From NCBI GenBank assembly GCA_013396655.1, contig WBMV01008225.1, positions 903,928-967,927 on the forward strand: a stretch of 64,000 nucleotides of DNA, written 5' to 3'. Positions 35,245 through 46,710 of this stretch are shown in pieces (positions within the stretch are counted from its first letter, which is position 1; each line of letters opens with the position of its first letter). The notes under the pieces are model-generated. The model searched no databases. It saw only the letters and a list, made by a program, of their open reading frames with translations, and was not told where the DNA came from. Source of the stretch: Campylorhamphus procurvoides (lineage: Eukaryota; Chordata; Aves; Passeriformes; Dendrocolaptidae). Made by a program: the position numbers and the translations under genes.

Positions 35245-37625
35245 CTGCATGGACAGGGGAGAAGACAGATCAGATTTTACCACACTCATGTATATTTTGA
35301 ATAATAGGTAAAATAATATCTTATGTCCACATGTTGTGCAGTTTTCTATAAACACTTGAATTCTTATAAACAGGTAACTTGGCACTGAGCATATTCCCCT
35401 CTGAGAACTAGATGTTTACTAGGCCTGAGGTTTTAAACCTACACCATCCTTCAGTCGGTCTTGTACAAGAAATTCAGTGATTTTTATTTTAATGGGAAAG
35501 CTACTAAGTAGATTTTCCTTAAAGTTTCACATATGAGAAGCATGTGTCACTGCTCATTGGAGGGAAGGACTTCTAAGCACCTGCAAATAAGTCTTCAAAA
35601 GAAAATGTGATGTAGAAATATAAACATAGTGATTTCAGTGTCATTTCCTGGACATCAGCAGTAAAGCAAATTGCAGCAATTCAGATAACTAAAAGGTTTT
35701 CATTAATGTGTCGTGATTCATGTAAATTTCTCCTATGAGTAAGAATGCTTTCAGATTAAGAACCAGTAATTCATGTCTACTTGCTGCTCCACTGTGGTTA
35801 CTTCTCACTGTGGCTACACTCCCACCCTGGGGGCCACGATAGGGGGTGATTGCTGGCATCTGACAGCCTCACTATCCCCCCCAATAAGATTATTTATTAA
35901 CAGGGGGAGTGGGCAGGGAAGAGAGGAAGGCATATAATTGCGAAAACATAGGCTGTACTCACATTGCTTCCCCACCCCCCAAGTAATATACATTGGAATC
36001 TCAAGTAAATGAAGTGTATAATTCTTTGTGAAATGAGCACAGAAACAAATACTCTGAAAGGCAAACCAGCACATGCACAGAAATGTATATGTGTCTGTGT
36101 TGTACTCAGATACACACAGAAACTCTGATACCTTTTATCCAGTTAACTGTATGTCTTCCCCTAACATCTTACTTTCTGTACTTTCAAAGTCTTTAATTAA
36201 GAACTCTTAATTTTATTTTTTTTTAATGACAAAGCCACAGCAGACTTGTGGTAGGCTTCTGGAGTGCAATTACCCAATTCCACAGCACCAGTCCCTTTTC
36301 TTTTTGGATGGCAGTCACAAACTCCAGATGCCAATGTACTGGAGCTAATTTTTTCCATCAGCAACATGTAGCTATTTGGCAGGCTGCTCTAGAATTTTTT
36401 GCTGGCTTCCTCAGAGCAGTTAAATGGCAGCACTTTCCATATATTGCCTGGGAAACTGATTTACCTGGGTGGTATTTTAACCAATGTTTTGCCTTACCCA
36501 TACATTTTATGCAATAGCTTCCTACTAATAAACATGCCTGTGAATTATCTTCTCATTAGATTTCCACAAAGACATATTTTTATTTGTAGTTGGACTCCTG
36601 TACTTAAATGTTCTTTCACAATTCACAGGATCCTGTGGTCACAAATCCAGGGTACCAGGATTCCAGAACTGTGCTGAGGAACAGTGGAAGCCATATAATT
36701 AATCTCCTCAATTCCCCAGCCAACCTGAGAGAGACAGAAGGGAAATGGTTTCAAACTGATCTTAATTTCAAATTGCATTTGTTTCATCAGCATATTTCCC
36801 TTCTCAGTGTTAATTCCAGTTGACTAAGACATTCTGTATAATTCAAAACTTTTAGAACAAACTAACTGCCAGGTGAATAGCTATTAAAAATTTATTTCTT
36901 TTCTAATTTGCTTAGCAAATGTTGATCTTGGTTTGTTTTTCCTTTTTTTTCTTCTTTTTTTTTCTTTCATTTTGACCAGAAGCATTCATGGAGTTTTATA
37001 TGAATTCACAAGAAAAATTATACGACTTGCACCTTCATTTCCTATCTATAACATGTCATGAACTTCGTATTATATCACAGAGCTGATATAAAAGATTGGT
37101 GCAAAGTTCACATATATGTGTAAAAACGTACATAAGCATGCTATCAGGTGCCCAGCTTGAAAATATAGTTTCCTTGAAAATATACAATGCCTAAGCTGAG
37201 TGACATAAAACTGGACCTCTGTAAAGGCAAGTAGAGGGCACAGTTAAGTTGGGAGAAGGGCAAGACTGCAAGGAGAATCAAGGCTCTTGGTGCCCACATA
37301 GTACTAAATGAATGGGACAGACCTGCACTGGGGATGCTTAGGTTAAACACCAAGAACAAATTTTCATGATGTATCTAGTTACATGTTGTCCAAACCTGCC
37401 TGTGGAGGATGGAGATAGTCCAGATCAGACCCAAGAAGTGCCTGTAGGAAAAGGTTTGGGTGTAGCTGATGTTCCAGGATGACAAGGAAAAGGGTGGTCC
37501 ATAAGCCCATACCTCTACCACAGCTTTGTGAGCCTGTGACTCCAGGCTTGCTCTTCTGACTATATGCACCTCTTTCACCAGAATTTAACTCCCTTGCAAG
37601 TGAGACACAACAGGCCTTTACTTAC

Positions 37626-37925
37626 ATCCGCTACAATCAAAACATCAGGCACTTTCCAGGGAATGATGAACAGTAGTCTCTCCTCCAAGGAAGCCAACAA
37701 TTTGCTGCTGTTCAGCTGAATGCTGGACATCTTTTCCATGAGCTGAGTCACAATGATTAAGCCTTCTGCTGGTTTGTCTATTAAACCTTTGAATTTTAAC
37801 CAGGGGTCTGGGAGGAGGGCTGTTTTCTTTGGAAGTAGAAAGATGTCATTTTCATTTTTTCCCTCCGGTGCTCCCTCCTCTTGGGAAAGTTCCCCCATGG
37901 AGCTTAAGTGCAGATAATTTGCTTT
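37626..37925 (-). CDS. 300-base open exon candidate, 100 codons, cysteine-free
   Basis: Minus strand: acceptor 'tgcttttcctgatgcag' and a GTAAGT donor (GCGGAT|GTAAGT). Exactly 100 codons are open, phase 0 to phase 0. Two further AG acceptors upstream in the same phase (up to 37985) could lengthen it by 20 codons. The product has no cysteine and balanced charge, with motifs ELSQEEGAPEGKNENDIF, LLPDPWLKFKGLI and IIPWKVPDVLIVAD, unlike the Cys/His/Trp-rich chance ORFs nearby. The first part looks disordered and the second helical. If unspliced, the frame would run about 13 codons further to a stop. It is probably an upstream exon of the same gene as 35.2 and 33.6 kb, but the connecting phase is not established. 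The family is not recognised. Confidence 0.45.
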
Positions 37926-38266
37926 CTGCATCAGGAAAAGCATTGTCTGCAGAGCATATATTCCAGTGGACAAAGCATCCCTTGGCTGCAGGACACATGC
38001 TTCAGAGCAGGCACATATCCATGTAGTGGAGGGCAGCTCTCCTCACTGCTGTTGATAGAAGTTCTTGCCCTTTCCAATGCCTGCGCGTTACTCCAAGCAA
38101 AAAGGAGATCTCCTACCTGTCACTGTAGAAACAGGTACCTCTGTGCATCTATGCTGTGTGGTTGCAGAAAATGTCAGGTACAAGCACCAGTGACCTGGTG
38201 TTCATGTGCACTCAGAACCTTCCACGTGATGGCACCCTCCACAGTGATGTCACTGCTGGGTTGGCT

Positions 38267-38409
38267 TTACACTTTGGGATTGGCTTTCTCCACAGGAAAA
38301 ACAGGTTCTTCATCACAGGACTGTTCCTTCTGTGCACCTTTTTCTGCAGCCTCAGCTGGTTTCAGTGCTGTCAGAGCCTTCACAAGAGCTGTGCCTACCT
38401 CCCCTGGAG
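38267..38409 (-). CDS. Possible exon with Ala/Glu/Lys-rich product
   Basis: Minus strand: acceptor 'cgttcatatggcttgtcatc' + AG at 38410. In the frame supplied by the 38503-38552 segment it reads about 47 codons to a TAA, including GTALVKALTALKPAEAAEKG and EEPVFPVEKANPKV. The composition is coding-like and the opposite strand is Cys-rich, as expected for a shadow. No good donor precedes the stop, so this could be a terminal exon, a pseudogene piece or a chance frame. It may also mark the end of a separate gene. Confidence 0.25.
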
Positions 38410-38502
38410 CTGATGACAAGCCATATGAACGACCACAAGAACATTTTGTCTCATTCCTGTGCCTGGAGCCTTTCTCCTCTCCACCCCAAACCACAGACTT
38501 AC

Positions 38503-38552
38503 CCAGAGCTGGTGAATGGAGTTGAAGAATTAAACAACATTTTGCTCTGTGT
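38503..38552 (-). CDS. Candidate 50-base exon
   Basis: Minus strand: acceptor 'gctacagtttttttcag', donor CTCTGG|GTAAGT. Two frames are open. One (TQSKMLFNSSTPFTSS) leads to a stop in the next segment; the other (HRAKCCLILQLHSPAL) joins the open frame at 38409-38267. Splice signals are good, but the segment is short and the frame choice is ambiguous. Confidence 0.22.
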
Positions 38553-41500
38553 CTGAAAAAAACTGTAGCATGCAGACACATTTTGTGGAAAGTAGTAAAC
38601 AATGTGGGGTTTTTTTTGTAGGATTGAATGCATTTGAATGACAAGAAATACCTCTTGAGTGTTCCCTGAAGTTAGACTTCATAATCATGCCTGACACGGT
38701 AGTACACAATGTCCATTTACTCACTAACATACCATACTAAGAAAAAAGATGATGACTGGAACTGACTGTAATTTTCATTTTAAATTTATGGAGGACAGGT
38801 CCTCTTGCCTTCACCAGTGATTCAATTGTAATGTGCTGGACCGTGCCCAAGTGTTGGCAAACCACCTGCAGGTTGATGCCTCCTTGCTGCACTTGGAGTC
38901 TCCAGGGAAGAGCTGGCAGTGCCAGGGCTCCCGCTGAAAATCCAGGAGAACTGCTCCATCCATTGTTCAGTTTCACAAGGAGCCTGCCACTAGCTCTGGG
39001 CACCTACATGCTCCTGCAAATCCGGCTCCACTGCTATATACGTCTTCTCCTTATGGTGTGAAAACTGAACCATTTTCTTCCTTAACAGCAGATTTTAATA
39101 AGTCTCATCTCTGTGCCAAATGTGATATTGCAAAATTCTGAGAAATTATATATAACCTGCAGCCTGAACTCCAGAGCTACTTAGCAATCTCAATTTCCAT
39201 TTAACTGAGCTGGGTCACCTCAATTATATGGTCTTACAAAATATAAATTTGCAGATGGAAACACAAGGGTTAAATTTCATCGGGTACAAGATCAAGATAA
39301 ACCTATGGAAGCCTAAAGAACTCATGGTTAGATGTCAGCTGTTACCTCATGCTGGCATTCTTGGGTCATGCAGTAATGTAAGTTGCACATACATGCTCTT
39401 TTGATACTGTTGTTTGTCCCATGAAGTGTTTCTCCTTGGCCAGTGACAAGGCAGATCCTGGGACATAAATCCCATTGCTATTTTATCATCAACTGCTGCC
39501 ATGTGGAAGATAAAACTTGCTACTCGCCCACCTTGCTGTCAGCCTTCTCTCCCCCAGCAGCTTGTCAAATGCCATTCACAGATTACACAGCTTTCATCTA
39601 GCCAGCAGTGGATGCCTGCCTGCCGTGATTCCACATGCTCACAACTGTAGGTCATAGGGAAGACTCAACACCATCCACCCCCTGATGCAGCCGATGATTG
39701 CCCCATTGTGAGGCCCACTGATGGGCCACTGAGAATAGGAATATCCAACTCTTATGGTGAGCAGCAACATCAATGTTGCAATGCTGTTGTGTAATTTTTG
39801 AACTTGAGGCTGTAGCTTCTTGTGTCCTTAGCCAGGAACAATTTGACAGCTGCCTTCGTACCAGCTGGGCTCCAACTTTGCAGGGCTTCACCTTTCCAAG
39901 AGCAGCAGCAGCAGTGGAAAGGAAATATAAAGAAATTGGAGAGAATGGTGTGACAGGCAGAGGGCTTTGCTCAAGGGTGGTAGTGCCTCATCCTTCATTT
40001 TTCCTGCATTATCTGTTACAGATGTGTTTGGCTATGGCTTCCCAGACTCCTGTAGGATCAGGCTCTGAACAGGAGAGACCAGATGAAAGTCTTTAACTGA
40101 GGAAGAGAAATCAATTACCATGATAGATGAGTTGCAGCAGTTGGAGGTGAAGAAAAGAAAAATAGCCAGTGAGCTTTCCTACAGCACACAGTGACAGTCC
40201 AGGTGAAGCAGATGTAGTTCCACTTCAGGTGGGATTTCCAGCCACATGAAACATCCATGGCCAACAGAGCAAATGCCCACTGCCAGCCAAATGAGTTGCC
40301 ATAAGCAGCTCTTGGCTGACTCACAAGCTTCTGAAAGTACAGCCTTGATGAGATCATACTGGTTTTCATGTACTTGCATGGCTTGGTGCTTGGAAAGTGG
40401 TCATCCATCAGCAAGGAAAAGTGGCGGTGAACAAACAATTTTTTTCCCCTTCGATAAATCTGCTGATTTACAGAATACTTTTTTCATTATTTTTTAAATG
40501 GAAGTGGGTAAAATTAAAAAAATCATAGCACCAAGTATATCATACCTTAAGTGTTCACAGAGGCTCTAGTAATGTCAGATCTTTATAAAGCATCATGCAG
40601 TAACCTTCTGAAAAGGAATCCTTTCTGAAGTTATTTGGTATAGGTATCCAAGAAATTTGACCTCTAAAATAATAGGTTTTTAAAGAAAAACTGCTTCTTT
40701 CAACCAGGAATTGTTCCACTATAATGTTGAAGTAGTAATAATTGATCAATCAAATTCTGCTCGATATTCATATATATAGTCATATATGAGATCATTACTT
40801 TCTTACCTCTTATTATGCTAATGTTAATATTCAGTTGCTTGCTTAGGACAAGTTTAGTTATTACTTTAGATAAAATAGCTTGGTTTTATAGCTTGGTTTT
40901 ATACTAACTCCCCTACTTCTCTCTTGTACCTTCTGCCCAACAGAAAATCTGAAATACAGCACTTTTTTAATATCAAGAAAACTACTATATCTGACCTGCT
41001 TTTTCAGTGAGAAAATCAGGCCTTGCCAGATATCAATAGTGGCCATGTGTTAGATGATGGAGTTTCAATTAGCTTGTTTAATTTGCAATCATACACAAAC
41101 TTAACAGTAAACATCAGCAAATAACGAGCAATTGATGGAGAGCATTTTTTACTAGGGACAACAAACATGAAAGTCAAGATGAATCCATTGCTTCAATTTC
41201 ATGGACAATGGGAATTAGAAACAGGTTGCATACATTCTGTTTTAACTTAGAGAATAAAATGTTTTCATTGTCTAAAAAAACTAGATTAATTTTCAATAAA
41301 ACTGAAAACTTATTTTACTTCCTCCTGGTAGTTTTTCCAAAAAAAATCACAAGTAGGGATAACTGTCTTAAATATGGCAAATTCATTTTGTTACTTAGAT
41401 AGATATGAGGCAGTAAACAATAACTCTTTTTGCTATTAATTGATAGCTACAGAAAAGATGCAATAGATCACCTCAGACAGCTCAGATAAATCTTTTTTTG

Positions 41501-41834
41501 TTTAACATATGTTTGGAAAACACAACTTTGCAAGTGATTGATGCAAATAAAATTGGCTACAGTGTCCTTCTGCCATATTAGCTATAAACATCTATATTTA
41601 ACACCTAATAGACTGATTTTAATGTTTGGTAGCTTCCTCAGGCAGGGTTTTCCTATATACCAGCCCCAGTGCATATCCAAAGGTGCCTACAGGACACTAC
41701 AGTGAGTGATAGTACGTGGTATTTTCATGGTGAGAGAGCAGTAGGTGGAAGCCCTATTCTATTCTTGCTGTCACATCTAGCAGTTGAGTGACTTTAAGCC
41801 ACTTCTTGTCTTCCTGTCCTTCCCTCTCTTGCAG
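38553..41834. other. No supported gene; two odd open frames
   Basis: On the minus strand at 40179-40379 a 66-codon frame begins with an ATG and reads MQVHENQYDLIKAVLSEACE through a hydrophobic stretch (LWQLIWLAVGICSVG). It has a weak acceptor and no donor. A plus-strand frame at 39773-40096 has a fair acceptor near 39830. A 13-base unit (atagcttggtttt) is duplicated at 40875-40900. (AGC)n occurs at 39900. Nothing else is recognised. Confidence 0.4.
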
Positions 41835-42192
41835 GAGAGAGCAAGGTGTCCCACTGCACTCTGTCCTTGATGACTGCCTAGTGCCAGCCCAAGATGTCTC
41901 ACTCAGTCTCTGTGCCCTGCATAACAGCAATTACACCAACAGACTGCAAGAGAGCGCAAAAAAAAAAAAAGATGCAAAATCCGCTGAGATGAGCCAGATC
42001 AGCTCAAGCATGCAAAGTAACAACTACTTTCACAGAATAAGAAAAGGTTGCAGCATATGTACCCCCACAGATGTCAAATGTGCATGGGAAAGAATACCAC
42101 AGCTCAGCAAAGCAAAGGGAGAAAAGCCCACTAGGAAGAGTGCTGGAGCAACAAGAAAGGGCTGCCCCAAAAGATTAACAAGAAAGAGGATG
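41835..42192 (+). CDS. Plus-strand exon candidate, basic C-terminal part
   Basis: A textbook acceptor (cttcctgtccttccctctc + TTGCAG) opens a frame of 119 codons (one completing base in, phase 0 out) that ends at a fair donor (GAGGATG|GTAAGC). Unspliced, it would read on to a TAA at 42256-42258 that overlaps an AATAAA (42250-42255), so it could equally be a last exon. The product contains AEMSQISSSMQSNNYFHRI and becomes strongly basic (KAKGEKPTRKSAGATRKG, then a Lys run), as in nuclear or ribosomal-type tails. Two A12 runs inside the frame are a warning: they may reflect simple repeats or retrocopy debris. The family is not recognised. Confidence 0.3.
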
Positions 42193-42258
42193 GTAAGCAA
42201 ACCCTGGAAAAAGAAAAAAAAAAAAGAAGACAAAGAACAGATGGTGGTGAATAAATAA

Positions 42259-43584
42259 AGCCAAAAACATAGCAAGAATTACAAAGAATTTTTCTATAAA
42301 CATCAGTAGAGGAAAGAGACCATAAGAATAGTAAAATATCATTTATTAACTCACAGTCTGTTCATTTTATGGTGCCCACTTGATTGACAGGTGTATGGGC
42401 TCAGTTCCCATAAAGAAGTTCACTTTTCAGGTGCACTGCTGCATTTGGAGGGAGGTGTTTTGTATTTGTTTTAATGTGGATTTTTGCCCATATCCACAGG
42501 CTCTTATTTTGCTGAGAATACTCCCAAATGTTGCAGGGAAAGAGACTGTCACAGGCAGTTCAGTTTGCAGGTAGGACCAAGCCTCTCTAAAAATGCTGTT
42601 TTCTTCAGTTCTTCAGGGAGGATGGCTGGGAATATCACATGTGGGACATTCAAGCTGGAGGACTGAATTTCTTGGAGCAAACAAACGTTTGGGGAAAGCT
42701 TGAGCTCTCTGATGTTAGAAAATATTCGTGGTCTAGATAAAAACAGAGGAAACAGTCCATCCTTGGTATGCCAAATATTTGTTCAACAGAGCTGTGCTAA
42801 TAACTACCTCACCTAATAGCTATTATTTATGAAACTGCAAAAATGTGTTATTTTTATGTTATTTTTACTAGAGTAACAACAGTGAGACACATAGAAGGAC
42901 AATACATCCTGGTGACTGGTGACTCCACTGAGGGACACTGAGATAGACACCTACCCTCGAGTACAAGCTCTGTGTAAGGCCATGGGAAGGTGAGGCGAAA
43001 TCAGTTTATTTTGCACCCTGTGGTCAGTTTGAAGGCTGAGGTCAATGAGAAATCATAACTGATAAGTTAGGCTGAAAGACCTTGCCCAAGAATTACATGT
43101 ACTGACCACACTGGATCCTACAAAGGCTATTTATTACCCGTCTAAGTAATTGAACTTACTACTGATGGCATGACCGATGCCTGCAATGCCTTTTACTGTT
43201 TCTTGGACCTGATGTTCCCCTTGCAAAACAGCTGTCATAAAACAGTGAGTCTACTTCTGTTGGCAGTTGTGCTTGGTGGTATTTTACATGTTGTGGTTAT
43301 CTTGTGCTATCAGTGTTATGTTGTTATTGACATCTTTCTGTGGTACCCTTCTTGCTTGCAATTGCCCATTGTGAATAGGTTGTGTCCTGAGATGACAAAT
43401 TACAGTGGTTTGTTGTTGTCGGGTTTAACCTTCATCAGTTCATACTGCAGCCTTGCTCCAGTTTCTCTGACCTCAGTTGCCAAAGCAACACAAACTCAGT
43501 TTTTTGTCTTAAAAATAAACATGAGAAGCAAGGCTATGTTATTGCTGTTCTGGCATGTCTATATGGATTACATGTATACAGATG
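42259..43584. other. No recognisable feature
   Basis: AT-rich DNA. A 139-codon plus-strand frame (43170-43589) is hydrophobic and Cys/Tyr-rich, lacks splice support and runs into the microsatellite, so it is not taken as a gene. Confidence 0.4.
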
Positions 43585-43639
<55 letters not shown>

Positions 43640-43705
43640 GAGAGAGAGAGAGATAGGATAGAGAGATAGATAGACAGACAGACAGACATACATAGATAGA
43701 GAGAT
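43585..43705. repeat. Compound GATA / GA / GACA microsatellite
   Basis: About 13.5 GATA units (43585-43639), then a GA run (43640-43652), mixed gata/gaga, about four GACA units (43672-43687) and degenerate cata/gata to 43705. The SIYLSIYL-type frames on the minus strand are products of the repeat. GATA/GACA tandems are the Bkm-type simple repeats known from snake and bird sex chromosomes, but they also occur on autosomes. Confidence 0.98.
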
Positions 43706-43791
43706 GTGCATTCCTCTTCAGGAGCCATTGCATTATTTACTAACTTTTTTCCTCATGCAGTGGATCGGGTACAGTAGAGGTTAATACTTAC

Positions 43792-43826
43792 CTATCCAGC
43801 AGACTGACTAAAATCATGCCTCGTGC
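43792..43826 (-). CDS. Candidate 35-base exon, weak
   Basis: Minus strand: strong acceptor 'tttacatgccacttttcag' and near-consensus donor GGATAG|GTAAGT enclose 35 bases. A single frame is open (ARGMILVSLLD, phase 0 in, 2 out). It could be an upstream exon of the minus-strand gene, but nothing links it and the length is minimal. Confidence 0.18.
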
Positions 43827-46661
43827 CTGAAAAGTGGCATGTAAAGGTTTGTATGAGCACAATAAAACCTCAAAGGCTAGGTATGAAATTAATAATATTT
43901 AATGACATGATAAGTTGTCAGGACTGACTAAATTAGATGCAACCTATTTCTAATTAGCTATATTACCCTCTAGCAGGGGACTATGCTAGGGAACTATAGC
44001 AGTGGATTAACAATACCTGTTTAAAATGAGAACACGGTTTTTGCAGTAAATGTAAACTGAAATGTCATTCACCTCTGCCCCCTCTGAGGGTGCAGGAATT
44101 TTTGTTGGCCACCAACATTAGCTCCTTCATTTGCCAGGGTTCATATCCTTGGCACGTGTGGTCAACTTTATTGGTTTCATCTATCCTTTTAAGGAAAGAA
44201 TAAAATACTTTTCCTTGATTTTACACTTTTGAGTGGATCCAGACTTATGATTTTGAATATGCTTTCCTTCATACCGACCATGTATCCTAAGAAAGTTCTG
44301 AGTGGGACAGATGGGAGGTGTAGTCCCAGGTGGCCTCACTATCGGCCTCAACAACTTTCTAAACCATTTCAAACCCAAGGCATGACTGGCCACCCCAGCC
44401 TATACTTTTTCAGGGACTGGACATTTTTGTAAGACTTCTTACATCTAGCTGATATGTACAATGCCTAGTTATTTTTCTCAAATGCTATAGAAAATCCTTC
44501 TGCAAATACCAGACTTCTTCCATGCCTATATTCAGTCTCTACACATATGTGTGTTTGTCATCTGGAGGTGAGTGGAAGGAATTGCAAAGACCCCTTTTGG
44601 CAATGTCAAGATGTTATTTGTGTCAGTTAACATGGGCTTCCCTCAAATAAAGGCACTAAACCTTTAGCTCCATAGCCACAGCTGTCTCCTTTCTTTAAAA
44701 GTTTTTTTTTTTTTACTATAAAACATTCTGAAGTGTTTGTTAGTGTTTACAGTGCATAACCTGCTGATTTAGTGCTTTAGGTTTTAAATCAACTTGACAC
44801 TTGTATCATTCTTAGTAATTCGTGGTTGCACAGAAATATTCCCAAACACACACATCACCCCAAACAATTCATTCTGAGTGCCATGAAGGGAAAGAAAGGC
44901 CTTTTCCCACACAGTGCATAATGATATGGTGAAACCCACTGTCCTTACCATATGGAAACCAGAAATTTGAAGGGATTAAAAAAGGGATTAGGGCAGTTAA
45001 CAGAAAACAAGTTTAGTGCAGTGGCTCTTGAACACAGTTTTGCCCATACACCTTGCAGCTTACCATGTGTCATGGCAGATGCCAGGCTCCCAATAGACAA
45101 TACTGTGCTGGTTTTGGTACTCTTCTCACAGCCATTTGCTGTTGACCATGGCTGGGGCAGGATGGTTCAAATGATCTTCATTACCTTCCTTATGAGCTGT
45201 AGATACAGCAATCCTTCCTGCAGCTGCCTTTGGAGCAAAGTTATGACAATCTGGGAAGAGATCACCAAGGCATTTGAGCTGTGTCCTTGGTAGCAAATAC
45301 CCTCTGCTTGCTCTTCTGATGGTACACATTCCAGACTCAGGACAAACACAGAATAACATTCGGCTAAATGTGCACGTGGGTGCAAAGAAATGAGAGTCTT
45401 GTCAAAGCCAGATACTACCACAGTCTTTCCACTCTGGGACTATGATGAATGTTTATGCTCACAGCACTGACTGTTCATTAGCAGAAACTGTCATTTTTTC
45501 ATCTGAGATCACTTAGCTGAAGTGTTTTGCCAGTAAATTTCTGGCCTCTCTCTTCATGAGGAATGCCAGACAGCAAACTGCTCACCAGCTGCTGCATCTA
45601 CACTTTTAAATAATTGACAGTTCCATTTTGCTCATTTTTAGAGACATTGATGTAACTGACAGTTCCTTAAGAGATGCCTCAGTGCTCAAACTGAAGGCAT
45701 ATCTGAAGAAACAGCACACTGGTGGTGCAATATTTCTTCTTCCTCTTCCTCCTTAATCTAAATACCTTTAGCATGAAATCTCAAATATTGGATTCCACCA
45801 TATTCTTTATCTCTCTATGTATAATCAAAAGGAAACATATTTCCAAAGATGACATTTTTATTGAGAAATAACTTGTTGCTTTTTAAAATACTGGTTTCTC
45901 TTCATTTTTCCAAAGTATTCACAGGCTACCCAATGAATTTTTCAATGCTGTCATCATTTAAAAAAAAATAAATCTAAACACATTATTGAAATTACTAAAA
46001 TTTATTGGGACTTTGCTGCAATCTCTGACTTGTTTCTTTTTAGAGGAAAACCTGGTTGAGAAGAGCTGGAGGGATCAACTGGAAGCAGAGAAGCAGTGGT
46101 TGACAGGAGGTTTGCAGATGAGTTTTGTGAATGGCAATTCTGAAGGCTGGAAAGATGTGCCTCCTCAAGGGATCTACTCTCTGCTCATCTGATCTCTTCC
46201 AGGCTCTTGTGACTCAGCCATCACACAGAGCAGTTGGGTGTGCCGGTCTGCAGTGCTGCAGCTGTGCTGGTGGCACACAAACTGGAACTCAACTTTTTAA
46301 CGTAGCTGGGACTTGACGGATCAAGATGGTGGAAGACTGGGGTCTAGGCCCTAAACCAGAATGCAGAGCTAAGAGACAGCTGAAGGGATTGAGCACAGGC
46401 CCAACCTGCTTGCCATATGGAGAAGGCAAGCAGCCACATGCTGTAATCCCAGCCATCCTGTCCAATGGTCACACATCTAAATATTGTATTAGACTCCATG
46501 GAAACAAAGAAAACCAGAACAAAAATGTAGAGATCTTGCAGATCAGTAGATGTACTCTGAGCTCTTGGAAACTAGACAACTTGGATTAAACTGGTTACCC
46601 TCATAATGTTGGTGGTGCAGGGAGGGCACTTTAGCCTTAAACTCTTTAGCTTATTATGATA

Positions 46662-46710
46662 TTCAAGCTCTTGATCACAAGTCTTGATCACAAATCTTGA
46701 TTTGTGATCA
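46662..46710. repeat. Perfect hairpin plus tandem cttgatcacaa repeat
   Basis: TGATCACAAATC (46685-46696) and its exact reverse complement GATTTGTGATCA (46699-46710) are separated by two bases, giving a 12-base-pair stem with a tiny loop. Just upstream the unit 'cttgatcacaa' occurs a further time (from about 46670), so three copies of TGATCA lie within 45 bases. It could extrude as a cruciform. No gene or terminator context is visible. Confidence 0.95.

Noticed and set aside
37908..38525. 205-codon plus-strand open frame, the longest in the window
   Set aside because: Very Cys/Ser-rich with no domain, and it runs antisense to minus-strand segments with better composition and splice signals; taken as a shadow.
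43534..43733. Minus-strand frames reading SIYLSIYL
   Set aside because: Direct translation of the GATA microsatellite.
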